Assembly: GCA_037447655.1 (NCBI GenBank)
Contig: JBBHKE010002819.1
Location: 1 to 11,081 of the forward strand
Direction of reading: 5' to 3'
DNA length: 11,081 nt
DNA from: Zygnema cylindricum
Taxonomy: Eukaryota; Streptophyta; Zygnematophyceae; Zygnematales; Zygnemataceae
Of the stretch, positions 7,237-11,081 are shown piece by piece (the stretch's first letter is position 1; every line of letters starts with the position of its first letter). A program made the position numbers and the translations under genes. The notes under the pieces were generated by a model that was given only the letters and a program-made list of their open reading frames with translations, ran no database searches and was not told the DNA's origin.

Positions 7237-7312
7237 TAACGTCGTAATGGTTAAGGCGTACGTCTATGCCGAGTTTGCAAACGTAGGTTCAAATCTGGTT
7301 TAGGGCAACATT
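7237..7312 (+). other. tRNA-like module of the solo LTR (antisense to that LTR)
   Basis: TAACGTCGTAATGG (7237-7250) stands where the A box should be and GGTTCAAATCT (7286-7296) is a recognisable B box, 35 bases apart. It aligns base by base with the minus strand of 5391-5452, sharing for example CTA.GCC and TTTGC blocks. Taken alone it looks like a SINE head, but the alignment shows it is part of the LTR. Confidence 0.6.
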
Positions 7313-7444
7313 TTGGCAATCTATCAATCTGTCTGCTTGTCTGCCTGTTTCTTTCTGACTATGGCGGCAGCCATGGTGACTGTTTCTCTCTCTTCACTCT
7401 AGATTCTAAATTAAGAAGTGAATATTAATTACTTATTTTCAACA

Positions 7445-7449
7445 CTACC
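7445..7449. repeat. Target-site duplication of the solo LTR, right copy
   Basis: CTACC, matching CTACT at 6540-6544 with one difference. The non-LTR frame resumes at 7450. Confidence 0.85.
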
Positions 7450-8466
7450 GTTGTACCCCGAGTTTATGAAGGTGTGCTCGCCTCCCAGCGGTCCCTTCTC
7501 GATGCATCATGTTTTCTTACTCCTGCTGCTATCGTGGATATGCCAGTTCTTTCCACTCTTGTTTCGAAATCAGTTGCACGTGTTTAGGAATCTATATCTG
7601 ATAAGGTTGTCGCCGCTATTAAGTCCGAGCTTCTCGAGGCGCTTTCCTTTGATACTTCGCGTGCACACTTTCGTTCTTCTGGCAGACCTAGTTTCGGAGT
7701 TTGGCTATTGGCTATCCCTATCTTATCTACCCTCCGATTCACCCTGGCTCAATTCACCATGGCCCTTAGGTTTCGGCTTGGCTTCCCTCACCCACCTTTA
7801 CTTGGCTCTCTTGTTTGCTCATGTGACCACGTTCTTGAGCCTGAGGGCGTTCATTTGCTTTGTTGCTCCCACGGGGGAGAGTTGATTGAGGCGCACGACA
7901 CGATTCGAGACACCATTTCTACTATCGCTTCCGAGGGAGGTTATTCTGTCCGTCAGGAAGTTTCCAACATTATTTTTTCCCGTCGGATTAACATTGTATT
8001 ACTTGATAGTGCGCGTCGTACATTTGGTGACGTTGTTTTGGCGAACCCTACCTTTGATACAGTTGTCAGTCAGGCAGCTCGACATCTGGGTGTGGCCGCA
8101 CGCAACGTGGCTAAAAGGAAGGAGAGTCATTATGCCCTTCGCGATGCCATGGATGGTTTCATTCCGATGGCGGTCGGGATATTTGGTTGTTTGGGTGTGG
8201 ATTTGGACGAGTTACTTCGTGCTTGTGGTCGGCGTTCGTTTGAGCATCGAGGACTTTGGAGCCCGTCGATTTCAGTACTTACTTCCTTTTACCGTTTATG
8301 TTTATCGGTGGCCCTTCAGCGATTGCATGCTTCTATCCTCCTTGGATCGTCTATTGCTGTTATGGATCGTCAACGTGTCTTAGAACTCCCTCCTCGTGCT
8401 CCTTCGGGTTCGGGGACTTACGTGGTTGCTTTGCAAAGATTTTTAGTTATTTTGGGGTTTTGTTGA
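7450..8466 (+). pseudogene. Non-LTR retrotransposon protein, C-terminal part with zinc motif and nuclease-like domain
   Basis: A single frame from 7450 to the TGA at 8464-8466 carries one in-frame stop (TAG, 7585). It reads an arginine-rich MALRFRLGFP, then a zinc-binding pattern C-X-C-X9-H-X2-C (Cys 7816, Cys 7822, His 7852, Cys 7861), GGELIEAHDTIRD, and a block that resembles a PD-(D/E)XK fold: RRINIVLL, FGDVVLANPTFD and AKRKESHY. The expected first Asp is Asn (codon 7990-7992), while Asp 8029 and the lysines near 8113-8119 remain. The tail has IPMAVGIFGC and SVALQRLHASIL. A zinc motif followed by such a domain recalls the restriction-like endonuclease of R2/CRE-type elements, where it cleaves the target; this is inference. 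The non-LTR family is well supported, the clade is not. It might have been the 3' half of a domesticated gene, but the stops argue against it. Confidence 0.72.
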
Positions 8467-8690
8467 TAGGTTTTAGCTCCTTCTTTTGATGTTCGTTTGT
8501 TGTTTTTTGCCTCTTTGGGTGTTTTTCGTCTACTAGCCATCTTTTCGTGTTTTCGTTGCTTTTGCCTTGCATATTGTTTTTGTGTGTTCCCGCAACATGT
8601 AGTTTTTCAATTTTTTTCGTGCTACTTCCTTTTGTTCCCATGGACTCAGATGGTTTACCATCGCGCTTTTTAATAAAGTCAGCAAACTTT
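8467..8690 (+). other. Probable 3' untranslated tail of the non-LTR element
   Basis: Very T-rich plus strand without coding signal, ending with an AATAAA polyadenylation-type signal at 8672-8677 and a run of T near 8689-8696. No clean poly(A) tail or target duplication is visible, so the end is approximate. A minus-strand 85-codon frame here is simply the complement of the T-rich DNA. Confidence 0.4.
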
Positions 8691-9012
8691 TTTTTATAGT
8701 TCAAAAGTAGGCGTTTCTATTGTAGGTCTTTTGTAGGCGCCTTTATCGTAAGTTGTGTTTTGAGCTTTTCATGTCACAAAACTTGGCACAAAACTCGCGC
8801 AGAGTAGACATACTGTATGTGTGTGGGTTTGTGCACACCTTGTACGAACGTACGAATATGACGTATGATCATAGTACAGCGCACGCCGCCGAACGATTTT
8901 TTTTTGCGAACTGACACGGCGTAGGATTTGTGTTATGGGCTTTTCATGTGATCGTCTTAGATCGCTAATTTGATCAGCGACCGACCGATCGTCTAAATCT
9001 GACGGTTTAAAT

Positions 9013-9044
9013 AAAAAAAACCTCAAAACTCACAGGTTTTTTTT
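9013..9044. repeat. A/T-run hairpin, 11-bp perfect stem
   Basis: AAAAAAAACCT (9013-9023) and AGGTTTTTTTT (9034-9044) are perfect reverse complements around a 10-base loop. Most of the stem is a homopolymer, so chance or replication slippage can explain it. Confidence 0.6.
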
Positions 9045-9142
9045 TTGTCCGAATGTTTTTCAAAATTTAGACATGACGTTTAATTCTCTATCGATCGATG
9101 TGCAACTCAACCCTGTTACTAATTTTTTTCATTTTGCGACCA

Positions 9143-9173
9143 ATACAATATGGGTCTTAAGGTCATATTGTAT
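9143..9173. repeat. 10-bp perfect inverted repeat with a nearby direct copy
   Basis: ATACAATATG (9143-9152) pairs with CATATTGTAT (9164-9173) across an 11-base loop. CATATTGTATG is repeated directly at 9191-9201, 27 bases after the right arm. Confidence 0.65.
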
Positions 9174-9535
9174 GTTTTGCGTAGAATAGGCATATTGTAT
9201 GGGCCTACTTTCACCTACTTTTGAATTATGGTTCATACTAAGCTTGTACTAATTTTGTGTGGATTTGTTTCTGCGGAACGCTTACGCCATCAAGAACTCA
9301 GTGCGTGCGAGCTGACGGCAAAATTTGTGAACTACGTTCAAAATTTGTGAACTTCTAAATAACCGACATGACGAGTGAATTCGAACCATGCTTGTACTAA
9401 TTCGTACGAATTTGTACTTCCTGCAGGACCAGTTAATTCCATAGGACGAAAAGTTTGTCGTGCTTACGACTCAACATCGGACCGAAATGTGCCCTAAAGA
9501 GAGCTGAGCCCTTCCTAGAGGTCGCAATCGGGTAC

Positions 9536-9600
9536 CCGAATCCGTACCCAACCGTTACCCGACCGGGTGCCAAATTTTGATTTGGTCGAGACGGATTCGG
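9536..9600. repeat. Foldback with nested hairpin in a GGGTA/TACCC-rich segment
   Basis: CCGAATCCGT (9536-9545) pairs perfectly with ACGGATTCGG (9591-9600), and inside it CCAAA (9570-9574) pairs with TTTGG (9581-9585). The left side has several TACCC and the DNA to the right (9633-9795) several GGGTA, so the short motif also lies in inverted orientation. It resembles the worn end of a foldback or terminal-inverted-repeat element, but no partner end or target duplication was found. Confidence 0.45.
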
Positions 9601-9920
9601 TCAGGTGATTCACACAAAAAAAAACAAACAAACGGGTACGGTCAGGTAAGCAAAAAACGAGAAAACTTGAAGATTTTGTACTATCCACACTATCCAACAT
9701 TGTTGTACTACCTACTCTTGGAATTGTGGAAGGTATGAAAGAGATGTACAGTACCATTAATTTTGTACATATTTGGGTAGAAGCGGGTACGAGTAGTCGC
9801 GAGAAGTCGAGTTTTGGTTAACTTGTATTTTCGTAAACACGTATCGGATAACGATTAATAATTTAGGAGCGTGACATAAGCCGGTCATGTATCGGGTGTT
9901 CAGATTTTGAAAAAAAAAAT

Positions 9921-10095
9921 GTCCTTCTTCTGGTGCGGGTCCTACGGGTCCTTCTTATGGTGCGAGTCCTCTTTATCCTGCGAGTCTTTCTTTTGGTGCG
10001 ATTTCTTCTTCTGGTGCGGGTCCTTCTTCTGGTGCGAGTGCTTCCTCAGGTACAAATCCTTCTTCTGGTGTGAGTCCTTCTTCTGGTGCGATTCC
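9921..10095 (+). repeat. 18-bp minisatellite, about nine units
   Basis: The unit TCCTTCTTCTGGTGCGAG recurs with changes about nine times, with one extra 9-base half unit (TCCTACGGG) after the first. One frame (9911-10153) translates it as a proline-, serine- and glycine-rich hexapeptide series of the PSSGAS type, open to TAG at 10151 but without ATG. Another frame, with an ATG at 9919-9921, gives a Phe/Trp/Cys-rich series that looks less protein-like. A run of nine or more A precedes it. Most likely a noncoding minisatellite or the worn end of a repeat-rich coding exon. Confidence 0.75.
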
Positions 10096-10153
10096 TTTTA
10101 TTCACCTTAAACGTCACAATTCAAATTTTTTAAACCACTCTAAGCCGTCATAG

Positions 10154-10868
10154 ACAAGGAGATGGGGCAGGGGAAGGAGTTGTTATTTAGCTTTTTTGCA
10201 CATTGACCTACTTGTACAAATCGAAGCTTTTGACTTTTTTTCATAGTCATCAACGTTGAAGGTTATATAATTATTTGAAGAATCAAAAGTGTGAAAGGAA
10301 AACAAACTAGTTTATATAATAAACGCGTAAGATAATTATATCATTTATTTCATATCAATGGGTTATAACTATTTTTGTAGTTTTTATGATTACATTTATT
10401 TTTCCTATTTTTACAATATTATCCCATTTTGGTTATTTTTATAGGGTGTGTTTCTTAATTAGCTACTTGATCGACATTATTTCTCACGTTTTTTTAATTT
10501 ACTCAACATGGCGTGGTAAATGTTTACTTTTACCATGGCAATTTGGCCACGATATGTTACTCACTTGTGGGTCGTCACCCATACAAATAGTAGGGCGATT
10601 TGAATTTGTTATTGTAGTTTGAAAGTCCAAAATGAAGTATAATTACGCTTTCCAATTACTTTATATTAAACATGAGTTATACGGCTTGTTTTTGGTGGAT
10701 TGCATGTTACATTTTGAAACCACATCATTAGGTTATTTACCTTTTGACAAACAAAAATTGTGGAACTACTCTTATCAATTGTCATCCATGATGGTTTTTA
10801 GCGGGCCCATACGCACCATAATAATGTACACCATACATTTTTTTGCTTGCGATTGTAGACACAAAGTA
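10154..10868. other. AT-rich intergenic DNA, no feature recognised
   Basis: Long runs of A and T, no coding-like frame, no RNA gene and no element ends seen on either strand. Two short frames at 10386-10622 and 10632-10880 have AT-driven composition (many Phe, Tyr, Ile) and no motif, so they are not called as genes. Confidence 0.6.
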
Positions 10869-11081
10869 TGTAGAAACTAATGGTTTTATTTGTATTTTCT
10901 AGGTCTGAAAAGAAATATAGAAGTCGAGGCAGTCTATCTCTAACTTCTCTCTCTAACTCTCAAACTTGTCGCAGTCACTGAGAAATTGGAGAGGAAGCTA
11001 AAGCCATGGCTACCTTGGCTATCCTGAGGTTTACGGGAATTTTATATTAGGGTTTATTTATTTAATTAAAAGGTATGTGCC
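10869..11081 (+). repeat. Start of a fourth, diverged LTR of the family, runs off the window
   Basis: Begins TGTAGAAACTAATGG, similar to the LTR start TGTTGAAAATAAGTA. It continues with TATTTTCTAGGTCTG (3' LTR: TATTTTTTAGGTCTA), GCAGTCTATCTC (identical), CTC(T)AAACTTGT.G.AGTCACTGA and GAGCCATG.CT-like blocks in the same order as 5198-5330. The last bases AAAAGGTATGTGCC match AAAAGGTTGAGTCC just before the tRNA-like module of the 3' LTR. No polypurine tract precedes 10869, so it is more likely a solo LTR or the 5' LTR of another element than a 3' LTR. Confidence 0.8.

Larger units (their letters stand above)
6545..7444 (-). repeat. Solo LTR of the same Copia family, antisense, 900 bp
   Basis: On the minus strand it starts TGTTGAAAATAAGTA (identical to the 3' LTR start) and ends ATGGAGACCACAAAATTTCA, matching the LTR ends of the Copia element. 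Between them are recognisable counterparts of the tRNA-like module, the GGCGCCAC palindrome, the reverse CCAAT with TTTTGATTGG, and CTAGAGGCTTT near the 3' end. Overall it is clearly more diverged than the two element LTRs are from each other, with a deletion near its start. Five-base target duplications flank it, and no internal sequence is present, so it is a solo LTR left by LTR-LTR recombination. It splits the non-LTR frame; taking out 905 bp (the LTR plus one target copy) leaves a continuous frame. Confidence 0.93.
8691..9500. repeat. Intergenic DNA with degenerate short duplications
   Basis: No gene seen. Several segments recur: GTGTT(T/A)TG(A/G)GCTTTTCATGT at about 8755-8776 and 8931-8952; (C/T)AGA(G/A)TAG(A/G)CAT(A)(C/T)TGTATG at about 8804-8820 and 9184-9201; and GCTTGTACTAATT at 9242-9254 and 9389-9401 within longer similar stretches. 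The tandem pair CAAAATTTGTGAACT stands at 9319-9333 and 9339-9353. The pattern suggests remains of one or more old repeats duplicated locally. The element type is not recognised. Confidence 0.45.

Noticed and set aside
7237-7312. Independent SINE insertion or tRNA gene.
   Set aside because: It aligns with the tRNA-like modules of the other LTRs at the same relative place, so it is part of the solo LTR. No acceptor stem pairs.
8850-8861. GTACGAATATGA shared with the LTR (177-188).
   Set aside because: No similarity on either side; a 12-base match is expected by chance in a window of this size.
9907-10110. 67-codon Phe/Trp/Cys-rich protein.
   Set aside because: Produced by reading the 18-bp minisatellite in an unlikely frame; another frame of the same DNA is more protein-like and neither is supported by context.
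6172-10868. A second, non-autonomous Copia element sharing the middle LTR, with a captured gene as its body, between the LTRs at 5184 and 10869.
   Set aside because: Attractive because the similarity of 1-787 and 5384-6171 runs through an ATG. But the ATG proved to be inside the LTR, no primer site follows 6171, no polypurine tract precedes 10869, and 6172 onward is non-LTR coding sequence that continues in frame across the solo LTR.
1-11081. CRISPR array, bacterial operon, rRNA gene or intact host gene.
   Set aside because: No regularly spaced repeats, no bacterial gene organisation and no rRNA-like sequence was seen; all coding similarity is to retroelements.

Overview
The window looks like intergenic DNA from a land-plant nuclear genome: a graveyard of nested, decayed retroelements with no intact gene. 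The evidence is a Ty1/Copia-type element with domain order Gag-protease-integrase-reverse transcriptase-RNase H, long AT-rich intergenic tracts, and many in-frame stops. The interrupted non-LTR element resembles, from memory, a family common in mosses, ferns and other early-branching plants. That resemblance is too weak to name a species.

Layout. (1) Positions 1-6171 hold a Copia element. Its 5' LTR enters already running (1-787, about 200 bases lost off the left edge). A dead gag-pol follows (768-5140), then a polypurine tract and a complete 988-bp 3' LTR (5184-6171). The pol carries two internal tandem duplications, one of which doubles the catalytic YVDD box. (2) Positions 6172-8466 hold the C-terminal part of a non-LTR retrotransposon protein. 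It is cut by a 900-bp solo LTR of the same Copia family in antisense (6545-7444) with a near-perfect 5-bp target duplication; in-silico removal of the LTR restores one continuous frame. (3) Positions 8467-8690 look like the 3' tail of that non-LTR element. (4) Positions 8691-10868 are AT-rich DNA with degenerate repeats, a foldback and an 18-bp minisatellite, without a recognisable gene. (5) From 10869 to the end, a fourth, more diverged LTR of the family begins in sense orientation.

How the parts relate. Comparing the LTR copies fixes their ends (5'-TGTTGAAAATAAG... ...CA-3') and shows two unusual features. First, the ATG of gag lies inside the last 20 bases of every LTR whose 3' end is visible, as in yeast Ty1. 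The 3' LTR therefore carries a start codon that happens to be in frame with the downstream non-LTR reading frame. Second, three LTRs carry an antisense tRNA-like module with recognisable A and B boxes. The family has hit one non-LTR element at least twice, probably at different times. All identities quoted are counts by eye, not alignments.
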